Positions 1 through 8,923 of a stretch of 64,000 nt of DNA are shown here, one piece after another. This stretch comes from Fibrobacter sp. UWR3. Its GTDB lineage: Bacteria > Fibrobacterota > Fibrobacteria > Fibrobacterales > Fibrobacteraceae. Both the position numbers and the translations under genes were made by a program. Below the pieces are notes generated by a model. That model worked only from the letters and a program-made list of their open reading frames with translations, did no database searches and was not told the DNA's origin. The stretch lies in assembly GCF_900143055.1 (NCBI RefSeq), contig NZ_FRCW01000001.1, positions 1 through 64,000 of the forward strand, given 5' to 3'. How positions within the stretch are numbered: position 1 is the first letter of the stretch; the number at the start of each line of letters is the position of its first letter.

Positions 1-135
1 GTGACCCCGGGTGACACCGTCACGATCCACGTGAACCTCATCGCCCCGATCGCCATGGAAAAGCAGCTCCGCTTCGCTATCCGCGAAGGTGGCCGTACTG
101 TTGGTGCTGGCTCCGTAACCGAAATCATCAAGTAA
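1..135 (+). CDS. tuf: Elongation factor Tu, C-terminal end (partial)
   Basis: The window opens inside this gene. The first 44 codons, open from base 1, match the end of EF-Tu domain 3: [20 protein letters not shown], then a stretch containing [13 protein letters not shown], ending in IIK. EF-Tu brings aminoacyl-tRNA to the ribosome as a GTP-bound complex. The GTPase domain lies outside the window. rpsJ starts 9 bases after the stop, the usual tuf-rpsJ order at the head of an S10 operon. Confidence 0.95.
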
Positions 136-144
136 GGAAAAATC

Positions 145-453
145 ATGGCTGGTGAACGCATCCGTATTCGCTTGAAGAGCTTCGACCATCGTATGATCGA
201 CCGCTCTGCCCAAGACATCGTGAATACAGCTAAGCAAACGGGTGCCCGCATTGCGGGACCCATCCCCCTCCCGACGAAAGTCCAGAAGTATACGGTGCTC
301 CGCTCTCCGCATATCAACAAGACTTCTCGTGAACAGTTTGAATCCCGTACGCACAAGCGTCTTATCGACATCCTCGATGCTACGTCGCAGACTGTTGATT
401 CCCTCATGAAACTTGACTTGCCGGCTGGTGTCGAAGTCGAAATTAAGGTCTAA
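145..453 (+). CDS. rpsJ: 30S ribosomal protein S10
   Basis: The 102-residue length and the order of conserved blocks ([10 protein letters not shown] near the start, then [23 protein letters not shown] and THKRLIDI) identify S10, a protein of the 30S head that also acts in transcription antitermination as NusE. It is the first gene of the S10 operon, with an AAGGAAA ribosome site just before the ATG. rplC follows after 5 bases. Confidence 0.98.
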   Translation: MAGERIRIRLKSFDHRMIDRSAQDIVNTAKQTGARIAGPIPLPTKVQKYTVLRSPHINKTSREQFESRTHKRLIDILDATSQTVDSLMKLDLPAGVEVEIKV

Positions 454-458
454 TAACA

Positions 459-1076
459 ATGAACGGTATTCTCGCAAAGAAGTTGGGAATGACCCAAGTG
501 TTCACGGAACAGGGCGAATGCGTCCCTGTCACGGTTCTCGAAGCCGGTCCGTGCGTGGTCGTTTCCCACAAGACAGAAGAAAAGGATGGCTACAAGGCTG
601 TCCAGATCGGCTTTGGTCTCAAGAAAGAACAGCGTGCCAACAAGGCTGAAATCGGCCACTTCAAGAAGGCTGACGTCGCTGTTCGTGAACACCTCGCCGA
701 GTTTGACGTTGCTGATCTCGAATCCTGGCCGGTTGGCAAGGAATTCGGTGCAGCTGACTTTGCCGATGCGAAGATGGTGAACGTTTCCGGTATCTCCAAG
801 GGTCACGGATTCTCTGGTACCATCAAGCGCCACGGCTTCCACAGCGGTCCCCGCTCTCACGGTACGCACAACATGCGCGAACCGGGCGGTACGTCTGCTC
901 ACTCCTACCCGGGCCGTGTTTTCCCGGGCAAGCGCATGGCAGGCCAGTACGGCAACAAGAAAGTGACCGTGAAGCACCTCCAGGTCGTCAAAGTTGATGG
1001 CGATCGCAACCTGATCTTCGTCCGCGGCGCAGTCCCCGGTGCAAAGAACAGCATCATCGTGGTGAGGAAAGACTAA
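459..1076 (+). CDS. rplC: 50S ribosomal protein L3
   Basis: The protein has 205 residues and begins MNGILAKKLGMTQVF, the usual L3 start. It has the glycine/histidine-rich extension (GHGFSGTIKRHGFHSGPRSH) that reaches toward the peptidyl transferase centre. L3 is one of the first proteins to bind 23S rRNA. Its stop overlaps the rplD start by one base (TAATG), which suggests translational coupling. Confidence 0.98.
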   Translation: MNGILAKKLGMTQVFTEQGECVPVTVLEAGPCVVVSHKTEEKDGYKAVQIGFGLKKEQRANKAEIGHFKKADVAVREHLAEFDVADLESWPVGKEFGAADFADAKMVNVSGISKGHGFSGTIKRHGFHSGPRSHGTHNMREPGGTSAHSYPGRVFPGKRMAGQYGNKKVTVKHLQVVKVDGDRNLIFVRGAVPGAKNSIIVVRKD

Positions 1077-1696
1077 TGGCTAGTGCAAAGCTTTTCGCCG
1101 CAACAGGCGATTTCAAGAACGATATCGAACTCCCGAAGCTGTTTGATGAAGAAGTCAACAAGGTCTGCATGTACCTCCACATCAAGGCTATCCTGAACAA
1201 CAACCGTCAGGGTACTGCCCAGGCTAAGAACAAGTCCTCCGTTAGCGGTGGCGGTCAGAAGCCGTGGAAGCAGAAGGGCACCGGCCGCGCTCGTTCCGGC
1301 CAGAACACCTCCGCTGTGTGGGTTCGTGGTGCTAAGGCCCATGGTCCGAAGTCCCATGACTACTTCGAGAAGGTGAACAAGAAGGTGAAGAAGATCGCCT
1401 TCCACTCCGCTCTCGCCTCCAAGGCCCAGGAAGGCAAGGTCGTCGTGTTCGAAGCCCTCAGCTTCGACGCCCCGAAGACCAAGGACCTCCTCGCCGTCCT
1501 CAAGAAGGCTAACCTCGAACAGCGCAACGCCCTGTTCATCGTGAGCGCGAAGGATGCGAACCTTTACCTCTCCTCCAACAACATTCCTTGGTGCCGTTGC
1601 GCCCGCGTCGAAGATGTCAATACTTACGACATCGTCCGCGCCAACAACGTCGTCATCTCCCAGGCTGCTCTCGCAGAACTTGAAGGAGGCCGCTAA
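1076..1696 (+). CDS. rplD: 50S ribosomal protein L4
   Basis: The protein has 206 residues. The long internal loop (SVSGGGQKPWKQKGTGRARS, about residues 55-75) is the L4 extension that lines the peptide exit tunnel. In enterobacteria L4 represses its own operon; the sequence here does not show whether that holds. It shares one base with rplC before it and one with rplW after it. Confidence 0.98.
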   Translation: MASAKLFAATGDFKNDIELPKLFDEEVNKVCMYLHIKAILNNNRQGTAQAKNKSSVSGGGQKPWKQKGTGRARSGQNTSAVWVRGAKAHGPKSHDYFEKVNKKVKKIAFHSALASKAQEGKVVVFEALSFDAPKTKDLLAVLKKANLEQRNALFIVSAKDANLYLSSNNIPWCRCARVEDVNTYDIVRANNVVISQAALAELEGGR

Positions 1697-1998
1697 TGAA
1701 GGAAATTCGTGAAATCCTGCTTACCCCGCACGTGACCGAAGAAACCATGAAGAACATGGTGAATCCGCGTAACGACGTGCACAGGTACGTTTTCAAGGTT
1801 GCCATGAACGCTACCAAGACCGAAATCAAGGACGCTATCGAAAAGCGCTTTGAAGTGAAGGTCGACGCTGTGAACACCGCCATTACCCGCGGTAAGATCA
1901 AGCGCGTTCGCATGGTTCCTGGCAAGAAACCCAACTGGAAGAAGGCCTACATCACGCTGAAGGCCGGGCAAAAGATTGCCGAGTTCGAAGGAGTATAA
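1696..1998 (+). CDS. rplW: 50S ribosomal protein L23
   Basis: This 100-residue protein has the L23 pattern: an N-terminal [12 protein letters not shown] block, then [19 protein letters not shown] and a basic segment [20 protein letters not shown]23 sits at the tunnel exit, where trigger factor docks; trigger factor itself is encoded at 18255. The gene follows rplD with a one-base overlap and is preceded by GAAGGAGG. Confidence 0.98.
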   Translation: MKEIREILLTPHVTEETMKNMVNPRNDVHRYVFKVAMNATKTEIKDAIEKRFEVKVDAVNTAITRGKIKRVRMVPGKKPNWKKAYITLKAGQKIAEFEGV

Positions 1999-2000
1999 CT

Positions 2001-2831
2001 ATGGGTCTGAAATCTTATAGACCGCTTACCCCGACGCTGCGCTACAAGCAGATTGGTGACCGCAAGGAAATTACGGCCGAAAAGCCGTACAAGCCGCTCA
2101 CCGAAGGCATCAAGAGCAGCTCCGGTCGTAACAACGCTGGTGAAATCACTTCCCGCCGTCGCGGCGGTGGCCACAAGAAACTGTACCGTATCATCGATTT
2201 CAAGCGCCAGTTCGCAGGCATCCCCTGCACTGTCGAGACGATCGAGTACGATCCGAACCGTACGGCCCGTATCGCCCTGGTCAAGTACCAGAACGGCAAG
2301 CGCGCCTACATCGTCGCTCCGGCTAACGTGAAGGTCGGCGATGTGCTGAATTCCGGCGAAGGTGCCGAATTCCGCGTGGGTAACGCTCTCCCGATTCGCG
2401 ACATTCCGCTGAACACCATGATCCACAACATTGAGCTGAAGCCCGGCAAGGGTGCCCAGCTGGTCCGCTCCGCCGGTGCCGCTGCCGAACTCGTCGCCAA
2501 GGACGGCAAGCTCTGCCAGGTCAGGATGCCGAGTGGCGAAGTCCGCTTCATCTCTGAAGATTGCCTCGCCGTTGTGGGCCAGGTTTCCAACATCGACCAC
2601 ATGAATGAATCCTCGGGCTCTGCCGGCCGCTCCCGCTGGCTTGGCAAGCGTCCCTCCGTCCGCGGTGTCGTTATGAACCCGGTCGACCACCCGCTCGGTG
2701 GTGGTGAAGGACGTACCTCTGGTGGTCGTCATCCGTGCTCTCCGTGGGGTAAGAACTCGAAGGGTGCAAAAACTCGTAACAACAAGCGTACCGATAAGTA
2801 CATCGTGCGCCGTCGTCAGAAGAGGGCCTAA
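2001..2831 (+). CDS. rplB: 50S ribosomal protein L2
   Basis: The 276-residue protein has the full L2 layout: N-terminal [12 protein letters not shown], the [18 protein letters not shown] block, and the C-terminal [18 protein letters not shown] region containing the conserved histidine near the peptidyl transferase centre. The basic tail ends in RRRQKRA. It is spaced 2 bases from rplW and 3 from rpsS. Confidence 0.98.
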   Translation: MGLKSYRPLTPTLRYKQIGDRKEITAEKPYKPLTEGIKSSSGRNNAGEITSRRRGGGHKKLYRIIDFKRQFAGIPCTVETIEYDPNRTARIALVKYQNGKRAYIVAPANVKVGDVLNSGEGAEFRVGNALPIRDIPLNTMIHNIELKPGKGAQLVRSAGAAAELVAKDGKLCQVRMPSGEVRFISEDCLAVVGQVSNIDHMNESSGSAGRSRWLGKRPSVRGVVMNPVDHPLGGGEGRTSGGRHPCSPWGKNSKGAKTRNNKRTDKYIVRRRQKRA

Positions 2832-2834
2832 TTC

Positions 2835-3119
2835 ATGTCGAGATCCCTTAAGAAAGGTGCGTTCGTGGATTCCCACGTTCTCAACAAGGCCCAGGCTATG
2901 GCTGGCTCCGACAAGAAGCAGCCGATCAAGACCTGGTCCCGTCGTTCCACCATCGTTCCGGATATGGTCGGACTTACCTTCTCCGTGTACAACGGAAAGC
3001 AGTTCCTCCCGGTCTATGTTTCTGAAAACATGGTCGGCCATAAGCTCGGCGAATTCGCAATGACCCGCACGTTCCGCGGCCACCGCAAGACGGAAACCGC
3101 CGCTGGAGGTAAGAAATAA
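2835..3119 (+). CDS. rpsS: 30S ribosomal protein S19
   Basis: The protein has 94 residues with the usual [15 protein letters not shown] start and the [20 protein letters not shown] and [16 protein letters not shown] blocks. S19 lies in the 30S head near the A site. Its stop overlaps the rplV start (TAATG). Confidence 0.98.
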   Translation: MSRSLKKGAFVDSHVLNKAQAMAGSDKKQPIKTWSRRSTIVPDMVGLTFSVYNGKQFLPVYVSENMVGHKLGEFAMTRTFRGHRKTETAAGGKK

Positions 3120-3469
3120 TGCAAGCTGTTGCTAAAGTGAAAAACGTCCGTTACGGTGTGCGCAAGCTCCGCCGTGTCGTGGACCTGGTTCGTGGCAAGC
3201 GTGTTGACGAAGCATTCGCAATGCTTTCCATTCTCCACACCAAGACCAAGGGCGCCCCGCTCGTCGAGAACGCTCTCAAGTCTGCCGTCGCGAACTACAA
3301 GCAGAAGGCCGCTGGTGCGGTCGCTGCCGAAGAGCTCGTGATCAAGACCATCGCTGCCGATGGCGGTACGATCATGAAGCGTATCCACCCGCGTTCCCAG
3401 GGCCGTGCTTTCCGTATCGAAAAGCCGCTCTCTCACCTCACCGTCGTCGTCGCCGACAAGGAGAAATAA
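3119..3469 (+). CDS. rplV: 50S ribosomal protein L22
   Basis: The 116-residue product has the L22 features [32 protein letters not shown] and the hairpin tip [12 protein letters not shown] that lines the exit tunnel. It sits in the usual place between rpsS and rpsC and overlaps rpsS by one base. Confidence 0.98.
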   Translation: MQAVAKVKNVRYGVRKLRRVVDLVRGKRVDEAFAMLSILHTKTKGAPLVENALKSAVANYKQKAAGAVAAEELVIKTIAADGGTIMKRIHPRSQGRAFRIEKPLSHLTVVVADKEK

Positions 3470-3471
3470 CA

Positions 3472-4131
3472 ATGGGTCACAAGAGTCATCCCAATGGTCT
3501 TCGTCTTGGCGTTATCCGCGGTTGGGAATCCAAGTGGTATGCCGAAGACAATTTCGCAGATCTTCTTTATGAAGACATCACCCTCCGTCGCTACTTGATG
3601 AAGCGCTTCGAACATGCCTCCCTCTCCAAGGTCGGCATCGAACGCACCGTCAAGAAGGTGAACGTGAACCTCTTTACCGCCCGCCCGGGTATCGTTATCG
3701 GTAAGAAGGGCGAAGAACTCGATCGCGTCAAGAGCGAACTCCAGTTCCTCACCGGTAAGGAAATCTTCATCAGCGTGCACGAGATCAAGCGCCCGGAAAC
3801 GGATGCCAAGCTCGTCGCTGAAAACATCGCGCGTCAGCTCGAAAAGCGTATCTCCTTCCGCCGCGCCATGAAGCGCGCCATCCAGTCCGCTATGCGCCTG
3901 GGTGTCGAAGGTATCAAGGTGCAGTGCGGCGGCCGTCTCGGCGGTGCCGAAATTGCCCGCGTCGAGAAGTATGCCGAAGGCCGCGTGCCTCTGCACACTC
4001 TCCGTGCTGACATTGACTACGCGACTTCCATTGCTAAGACCGTCTATGGTGCCATCGGTATCAAGGTGTGGATCATGCACGGCGAAAAGATTGGCAAGGA
4101 CGTCATGAACGACAACAAGAGAGAGAAGTAA
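3472..4131 (+). CDS. rpsC: 30S ribosomal protein S3
   Basis: This 219-residue protein starts [14 protein letters not shown], has the KH-domain GxxG-type loop ([14 protein letters not shown], about residues 65-78) and the C-terminal [15 protein letters not shown] block. S3 is part of the mRNA entry channel. rplP follows after one base. Confidence 0.98.
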   Translation: MGHKSHPNGLRLGVIRGWESKWYAEDNFADLLYEDITLRRYLMKRFEHASLSKVGIERTVKKVNVNLFTARPGIVIGKKGEELDRVKSELQFLTGKEIFISVHEIKRPETDAKLVAENIARQLEKRISFRRAMKRAIQSAMRLGVEGIKVQCGGRLGGAEIARVEKYAEGRVPLHTLRADIDYATSIAKTVYGAIGIKVWIMHGEKIGKDVMNDNKREK

Positions 4132-4132
4132 T

Positions 4133-4546
4133 ATGCTGAGTCCTAAAAGAACATTACATCGTAAGCAGATGAAAGGCCGCATGAAGGGTGTCGCTTCCCG
4201 CGGCAATTCCATGGCCTTCGGCGAATTCGGCATTCAGGCTCTTGAAAAGTGCTGGCTGACGGCTCGCCAGATCGAAGCGGCTCGTATCGCTATGACCCGT
4301 AAGATCAAGCGTGGCGGTCGCGTGTGGATCCGCGTGTTCCCCGACAAGCCCATCACTCGTCACCCGGCCGAAGCCCGTATGGGTAAGGGTAAGGGCGGCG
4401 TCGAATTCTGGGTCGCCGTGATTCTTCCGGGTCGCATCATTTTCGAAATGGGCGGTGTTGAACGTGAACTCGCCATGGAAGCCCTCCATGTCGCTTCGCA
4501 GAAGCTCCCCCTCAAGTGCAAAATCATCGAAGAATCGGAGATCTAA
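4133..4546 (+). CDS. rplP: 50S ribosomal protein L16
   Basis: The 137-residue protein begins [19 protein letters not shown] and contains [20 protein letters not shown], the conserved L16 segment near the A-site tRNA elbow. Length is normal. Its stop overlaps the rpmC start by one base. Confidence 0.98.
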   Translation: MLSPKRTLHRKQMKGRMKGVASRGNSMAFGEFGIQALEKCWLTARQIEAARIAMTRKIKRGGRVWIRVFPDKPITRHPAEARMGKGKGGVEFWVAVILPGRIIFEMGGVERELAMEALHVASQKLPLKCKIIEESEI

Positions 4547-4749
4547 TGAAGGCACGTGACATTAAAAACGAACTGAGAGCTCTCGACGTGAAGCAGCTCA
4601 AGGAAAAGCTGGCTCAGTTGAATCTCGATTTGTTCAATTACCGCATGACTGCGAAGCTCGGTAATTTGGAAAAACCCTCTATGATTCAGGCTGCCCGCAG
4701 GGACATCGCCCGTATCAAGACCATCCTCAGCGAAAAGGCCAAGGCATAA
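4546..4749 (+). CDS. rpmC: 50S ribosomal protein L29
   Basis: The 67-residue protein [11 protein letters not shown]... has the two-helix L29 shape with the [20 protein letters not shown] block. The reading frame stays open 30 bases further upstream, but that part lies inside rplP; the ATG at 4546, after GGAGATCTA and overlapping the rplP stop, is the likely start. L29 lies at the exit tunnel beside L23. Confidence 0.96.
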   Translation: MKARDIKNELRALDVKQLKEKLAQLNLDLFNYRMTAKLGNLEKPSMIQAARRDIARIKTILSEKAKA

Positions 4750-4766
4750 GCCGGCAGGAGCAGGAA

Positions 4767-5021
4767 ATGGATAGAAACCTTCGTAAAGTCAAGCAGGGAA
4801 TTGTCAGTTCTGACAAGATGGACAAGACCATCACGGTTGTGGTTGAAAACCGCAAGCGTCATCCCATGTACAACAAGATCATGACCACCACCAAGAAGCT
4901 CAAGGCTCACGACGAAAATAACGAAGCGGGCGAGGGTGACCTGGTGGAAATCATGGAAACTCGTCCTCTTTCCGCAACCAAGCGCTGGCGTCTCGTCCGC
5001 GTGGTCGAAAAGAAGAAGTAA
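4767..5021 (+). CDS. rpsQ: 30S ribosomal protein S17
   Basis: The protein has 84 residues with the OB-fold pattern [20 protein letters not shown], followed by [20 protein letters not shown] and [10 protein letters not shown]17 is a primary 16S rRNA binder. A GGCAGGAGCAGGA stretch precedes the start, which lies 17 bases after rpmC. Confidence 0.98.
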   Translation: MDRNLRKVKQGIVSSDKMDKTITVVVENRKRHPMYNKIMTTTKKLKAHDENNEAGEGDLVEIMETRPLSATKRWRLVRVVEKKK

Positions 5022-5042
5022 ACTCCTGGAGTAAGGCGAATT

Positions 5043-5411
5043 ATGATTCAAGAAGAAACCAGACTCGTCGTGGCTGACAACAGTGGAGCCAAGGAAGTCG
5101 CCTGCATCCGTGTTTTGGGTGGCACGAACCGTCGCTATGCTAGCATCGGTGATGTCATCAAGGTAGCCGTTAAGGACGCTATCCCCCAGAGCAAGGTGAA
5201 GAAGGGTTCCGTGGCCGACGCCGTCGTCGTGCGTACGCGCAAAGAAATCTCCCGTCCGGACGGAACGTTCATTCGTTTCTCGGACAACGCAGTTGTGCTC
5301 ATCACCAAGGATGGCGAACCGCGTGGAACCCGTATTTTTGGACCGGTGGCTCGTGAGCTCCGCGAAAAGAATTACATGAAGATCATCTCCCTCGCACCTG
5401 AGGTTCTCTAA
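5043..5411 (+). CDS. rplN: 50S ribosomal protein L14
   Basis: This 122-residue protein starts [18 protein letters not shown], the typical L14 sequence, and contains [20 protein letters not shown] and a normal C-terminal block ending LAPEVL. L14 forms part of the intersubunit bridge region. It overlaps rplX by one base. Confidence 0.98.
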   Translation: MIQEETRLVVADNSGAKEVACIRVLGGTNRRYASIGDVIKVAVKDAIPQSKVKKGSVADAVVVRTRKEISRPDGTFIRFSDNAVVLITKDGEPRGTRIFGPVARELREKNYMKIISLAPEVL

Positions 5412-5710
5412 TGGCAAACATCAAGAAGAATGATAACGTCAAGGTGATTTCCGGTGCCTTCAAGGGCAAGACCGGCACCGTGATTAGTGTCAAGGCCGGC
5501 AAGGTGACCGTCAAGGACGTGAACGTCTGCAAGCGTCACGAGAAGCCGAGCCAGACCAACCAAACTGGCGGCATCATCGAGAAGGAAATGCCCATCGACA
5601 TTTCCAATGTGATGCTCCTCGAAGGCAACACGCCTGTCCGTACCCGCATCGTTCGCGAGAAGGGCAAGAAGGGCGTTCGTACCAGTGTCAAGACTGGAAA
5701 GGCTGTGTAA
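5411..5710 (+). CDS. rplX: 50S ribosomal protein L24
   Basis: The 99-residue product has the KOW motif (NDNVKVISGAFKGKTGTVIS) at its N-terminus and the GGIIEKEMPIDISNVML segment. L24 is an assembly initiator for the 50S subunit. The gene is coupled to rplN by a one-base overlap. Confidence 0.98.
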   Translation: MANIKKNDNVKVISGAFKGKTGTVISVKAGKVTVKDVNVCKRHEKPSQTNQTGGIIEKEMPIDISNVMLLEGNTPVRTRIVREKGKKGVRTSVKTGKAV

Positions 5711-5719
5711 GGTAAAGAA

Positions 5720-6259
5720 ATGAACCAGATGAAGCAATTTTATCTCGAAAAAGTCGTTCCGGCCTTGCAAGCAAAGTTTGCCTACAAGAACGTGATGGAA
5801 ATTCCCCGTCTCCAGAAGATCGTGGTGAACATGGGCGTGGGCGCTGCCGCTCAGAATCGCAAGATTCTCGATGAAGCCGCTGAAACCCTCACGGCCATCA
5901 CCGGTCAGAAGGCAGTCGTCACCACCGCGAAGAAGGCTATCGCCAACTTCCACCTCCGTGAAGGCATCGGCATCGGTGCCAAGGTCACTCTCCACGGCGA
6001 CATGATGTGGGACTTCCTCTATCGTTTCATCAACATCAACCTCCCGCGTGTCCGTGACTTCCGTGGTCTTGCACGCCGTGGTTTTGATGGAATGGGTAAC
6101 TTCACCCTCGGTATCAAGGAACAGACGATCTTCGTCGAAATCGATATCGATAAGATTTCTCGTACCTTCGGTATGGACATCTCCTTCGTGACTTCCGCCA
6201 AGACGGACGACGAAGGCCGCGCCCTGCTCGAAGAACTTGGACTCCCCTTCAGGAAGTAA
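5720..6259 (+). CDS. rplE: 50S ribosomal protein L5
   Basis: The protein has 179 residues with the L5 signature blocks [35 protein letters not shown] and [19 protein letters not shown]5 binds 5S rRNA in the central protuberance. Length and order are standard; rpsN follows after 9 bases. Confidence 0.98.
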   Translation: MNQMKQFYLEKVVPALQAKFAYKNVMEIPRLQKIVVNMGVGAAAQNRKILDEAAETLTAITGQKAVVTTAKKAIANFHLREGIGIGAKVTLHGDMMWDFLYRFININLPRVRDFRGLARRGFDGMGNFTLGIKEQTIFVEIDIDKISRTFGMDISFVTSAKTDDEGRALLEELGLPFRK

Positions 6260-6268
6260 GGTAATACC

Positions 6269-6454
6269 ATGGCAAGCAGAAGAATGATTGAAAAATGCAA
6301 GCGTACCCCGAAGTATACCGTTCGTGGGTATAACCGTTGCAAGCGTTGCGGTAGGCCGCACGCCTTTATGCGCCGCTTTGGCCTTTGCCGTATTTGCTTC
6401 CGCGAAATGGCACTCGCCGGCGAAATCCCCGGTATCACAAAGTCGTCTTGGTAA
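6269..6454 (+). CDS. rpsN: 30S ribosomal protein S14, short zinc-binding type
   Basis: The 61-residue length and two CxxC pairs (CKRC at about 24-27 and CRIC at about 40-43) mark the short, zinc-binding form of S14 (also called rpsZ) rather than the roughly 100-residue zinc-free form. It begins [16 protein letters not shown]. It occupies the normal spc position between rplE and rpsH. Confidence 0.97.
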   Translation: MASRRMIEKCKRTPKYTVRGYNRCKRCGRPHAFMRRFGLCRICFREMALAGEIPGITKSSW

Positions 6455-6468
6455 GGAGAGTATAACTC

Positions 6469-6864
6469 ATGGCAATGACAGATCCTATCGCCGATATGCT
6501 CACCCGCGTGCGCAATGCCTGCAAGGCAAAGCTCCCCGTGGTGGACATTCCTGCCAGCAACCTGAAGCGTGAAATTGCACGCGTTCTGCAGGAAAAAGGT
6601 TTCATTAAGAAGTTCGTCGTCGTCGATGACGGCAAGCAGGGTATCCTCAAGGTTCTGCTCCGCTACACGAACGGCGTTCCCGCAATCCAGGGCCTCCAGC
6701 GCGTCTCTACGCCGGGTCTTCGTCACTACGTTGACGTGGCCAAGCTCCCGCGCGTCCGTAACGGCCTCGGCTATGCGATTATCTCCACATCTAAAGGTGT
6801 GATGACTGACCACGAAGCCCGCGAACAGAAGGTGGGTGGCGAAGTTGTCGCAAAGGTCTGGTGA
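6469..6864 (+). CDS. rpsH: 30S ribosomal protein S8
   Basis: The protein has 131 residues: MTDPIADMLTRVRNA near the start and the C-terminal ISTSKGVMTDHEAREQKVGG block conserved in S8. In E. coli S8 represses the spc operon; nothing in this sequence proves or excludes that here. AGGAGAG precedes the start. Confidence 0.98.
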   Translation: MAMTDPIADMLTRVRNACKAKLPVVDIPASNLKREIARVLQEKGFIKKFVVVDDGKQGILKVLLRYTNGVPAIQGLQRVSTPGLRHYVDVAKLPRVRNGLGYAIISTSKGVMTDHEAREQKVGGEVVAKVW

Positions 6865-6872
6865 GGTAAAAG

Positions 6873-7412
6873 ATGTCCCGTATCGGAAAAGCTATTATCA
6901 ATATCCCGGCTGGCGTTAAAGTCGCCGTCAATGGTCAGAACATCAAGGTGGAAGGCCCCAAGGGCAAGCTGGAAACTACTGTTCATGAGCTGATTTCCAT
7001 CAAGCTCGAAGGCAACCAGCTTTCTTTCTCCCGTCCGAACGATGAAAAGTTCTCCCGCGCTATGCACGGTACCACCCGCGCCCTCGTCGCCAACATGGTC
7101 GAAGGCGTTACCAAGGGTTTCGAGAAGACTCTCGAAATCGTCGGTGTGGGCTACCGCGTCGAACAGAAGGGCAAGGACCTGAACCTCGTTCTCGGTTTCT
7201 CCCACCCGGTCATTTTCAAGGCACCCGAAGGCGTCGAGCTCAAGGCTGTCGACCCGCTGAAGATTTCCATCTCCGGCATCGACAAGCAGAAGGTCGGCCA
7301 GGCTGCTGCAGAAATCCGCAAGTACAGGAAGCCTGAACCGTACAAGGGCAAGGGCATCAAGTACACCGGCGAAATCATCCGCCGTAAGCAAGGTAAGAAG
7401 ACAGGTAAATAA
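6873..7412 (+). CDS. rplF: 50S ribosomal protein L6
   Basis: This 179-residue protein has two L6 repeats, beginning MSRIGKAIINIPAGVKV, and ends with the KYRKPEPYKGKGIKYTGE segment that is the family signature near the C-terminus. L6 sits near the factor-binding site. The ribosome site GAGGTAAA precedes the ATG. Confidence 0.98.
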   Translation: MSRIGKAIINIPAGVKVAVNGQNIKVEGPKGKLETTVHELISIKLEGNQLSFSRPNDEKFSRAMHGTTRALVANMVEGVTKGFEKTLEIVGVGYRVEQKGKDLNLVLGFSHPVIFKAPEGVELKAVDPLKISISGIDKQKVGQAAAEIRKYRKPEPYKGKGIKYTGEIIRRKQGKKTGK

Positions 7413-7421
7413 GGGTAAACT

Positions 7422-7793
7422 ATGACTGCAATTGCTAAGAAAAGAATCCAGTCCAGAATCGCACGCCATGCTCGTGTGCGCAAGACTGTTGTCGGAACTG
7501 CAGAATGCCCTCGTTTGGCTGTTCGCCGTTCCTTGTCCCACATGGTCGCCCAGATTATCGATGATGCGAACAACAAGTCTCTCGCTCAGGTCGCAACGAC
7601 TGCCAAGGAATTCCAGGGCAAGTTCGCCGAAATGACGAAGACGGAACAGGCCAAGCAGCTTGGCCTCCAGATCGCTGAAATCGCGAAGTCCAAGGGCATT
7701 GAATCCGTGGTCTTTGACCGCGGCGGTTACATCTATCACGGTCGCGTTCAGGCTCTCGCTGAGGGAGCTCGTGAAGGCGGACTCAAATTCTAG
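7422..7793 (+). CDS. rplR: 50S ribosomal protein L18
   Basis: The 123-residue protein has a basic N-terminus (KKRIQSRIARHARVRK), RLAVRRSLSHMVAQIIDD and a C-terminal VVFDRGGYIYHGRVQALAEGA block, which together mark L18, a 5S rRNA binder. It ends in TAG at 7791-7793. Confidence 0.98.
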   Translation: MTAIAKKRIQSRIARHARVRKTVVGTAECPRLAVRRSLSHMVAQIIDDANNKSLAQVATTAKEFQGKFAEMTKTEQAKQLGLQIAEIAKSKGIESVVFDRGGYIYHGRVQALAEGAREGGLKF

Positions 7794-7804
7794 TGAGGTA
7801 CACT

Positions 7805-8287
7805 TTGGAACGCGAAGCTCAAGTTTCTGAATTTGAAGACAAGGTTGTACACATCAACCGTTGCGCAAAGACCGTCAAGGGCGGTCGCCGTATGTCCTTC
7901 TCCGCTCTCGTTGTCGTCGGCAACAAGAACGGCAAGGTCGGCGTGGGTCTCGGCAAGGCTAAGGAAGTTTCCGAAGCCATCCGCAAGGGTACCGAAGCCG
8001 CTCAGCGCAATATCGTCGAAGTCCAGCTCCTCGACGGCACCATCCCGCACGACATCGAAGTGAAGAGCGGTTCTACCCGCATCCTCCTCATGCCGGCTGC
8101 TCCGGGTACTGGCGTTATCGCCGGTGCTGCCGCCCGTGCTGTTCTCGAACTCGCCGGTGTGCGCAACATCCTCACCAAGATTCACGGTTCTTCCAACCCG
8201 AGCACTGTCGTCAGCGCTTGCCTGGAAGGCCTGATGTCCCAGAAGAACAAGCAGGACTGCGCCAAGCTGCGCGGTTTTGAAGCCTAA
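7805..8287 (+). CDS. rpsE: 30S ribosomal protein S5
   Basis: The protein contains the S5 double-stranded RNA-binding signature ([20 protein letters not shown]) and ends with a [19 protein letters not shown] block. Two starts are possible. TTG at 7805 has a GAGGT site 5 bases upstream and gives [13 protein letters not shown], 160 residues. GTG at 7793 overlaps the rplR stop, as other junctions in this operon do, but lacks a clear ribosome site and adds four residues. I prefer TTG. Confidence 0.93.
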   Translation: MEREAQVSEFEDKVVHINRCAKTVKGGRRMSFSALVVVGNKNGKVGVGLGKAKEVSEAIRKGTEAAQRNIVEVQLLDGTIPHDIEVKSGSTRILLMPAAPGTGVIAGAAARAVLELAGVRNILTKIHGSSNPSTVVSACLEGLMSQKNKQDCAKLRGFEA

Positions 8288-8300
8288 GGAGTAATACACC

Positions 8301-8480
8301 ATGAAGAAAGTTCGTATTACTTTGATCAAGGGCACTGTTCGCCGCCTGCCGGTGCACCGTGCCAATGTGAAGGCCCTCGGCCTCCGCAAGATCGGACAGT
8401 CTGTTGAACACGTTTTGACCCCCAGCATCCAGGGCATGATCAATGCCGTGGCTGACATGGTGAAGGTCGAGGAGATCTAA
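8301..8480 (+). CDS. rpmD: 50S ribosomal protein L30
   Basis: A 59-residue reading frame between rpsE and rplO translates as MKKVRITLIKGTVRRLPVHR, then a segment with LGLRKIGQSVEH, and ends VKVEEI. This is the L30 pattern, at the expected place in the spc order. AAGGAG lies before the ATG. rplO starts 2 bases after its stop. Confidence 0.96.
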   Translation: MKKVRITLIKGTVRRLPVHRANVKALGLRKIGQSVEHVLTPSIQGMINAVADMVKVEEI

Positions 8481-8482
8481 TA

Positions 8483-8923
8483 ATGGAACTCAATACTCTC
8501 AATCCTGGCAAGGCTGCCAAGGGCAAGAGCCGCAAGCGCATCGGTCGCGGTCCGGGTTCCGGTTGGGGCACCACTGCTGGCCGTGGTCAGAAGGGTGCCG
8601 GTGCTCGTAAGAGCGCCCAGGCCGGTCGTGTCGCCTTCGAAGGCGGCCAGATGCCGATCCACCGTCGCATCCCGAAGCGTGGTTTCAAGCACGCCGGTGT
8701 TGAATTCCAGATCGTCAACCTGAAGAAGCTCGCTGGCGTTAGCGTCACGGACTTCGACGCTCAGGTGATGTTCGACCAGGGTTTCATCAAGGATATTGAC
8801 AAACCGATTAAGGTCCTCGCTTTTGGAACCATCGACAAGGCAATCAACGTAAAGGTTAACGCTATCAGCGAAGCTGCAAAGTCTGCAATCGAAGCTGCCG
8901 GCGGCAAAGTCGAGATCGTCTAA
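8483..8923 (+). CDS. rplO: 50S ribosomal protein L15
   Basis: This 146-residue protein has the glycine-rich L15 N-terminus (RKRIGRGPGSGWGTTAGRGQ), the GGQMPIHRRIPKRGFKH block and an acidic C-terminus ending AAGGKVEIV. It overlaps the secY start by one base (TAATG). Confidence 0.98.
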   Translation: MELNTLNPGKAAKGKSRKRIGRGPGSGWGTTAGRGQKGAGARKSAQAGRVAFEGGQMPIHRRIPKRGFKHAGVEFQIVNLKKLAGVSVTDFDAQVMFDQGFIKDIDKPIKVLAFGTIDKAINVKVNAISEAAKSAIEAAGGKVEIV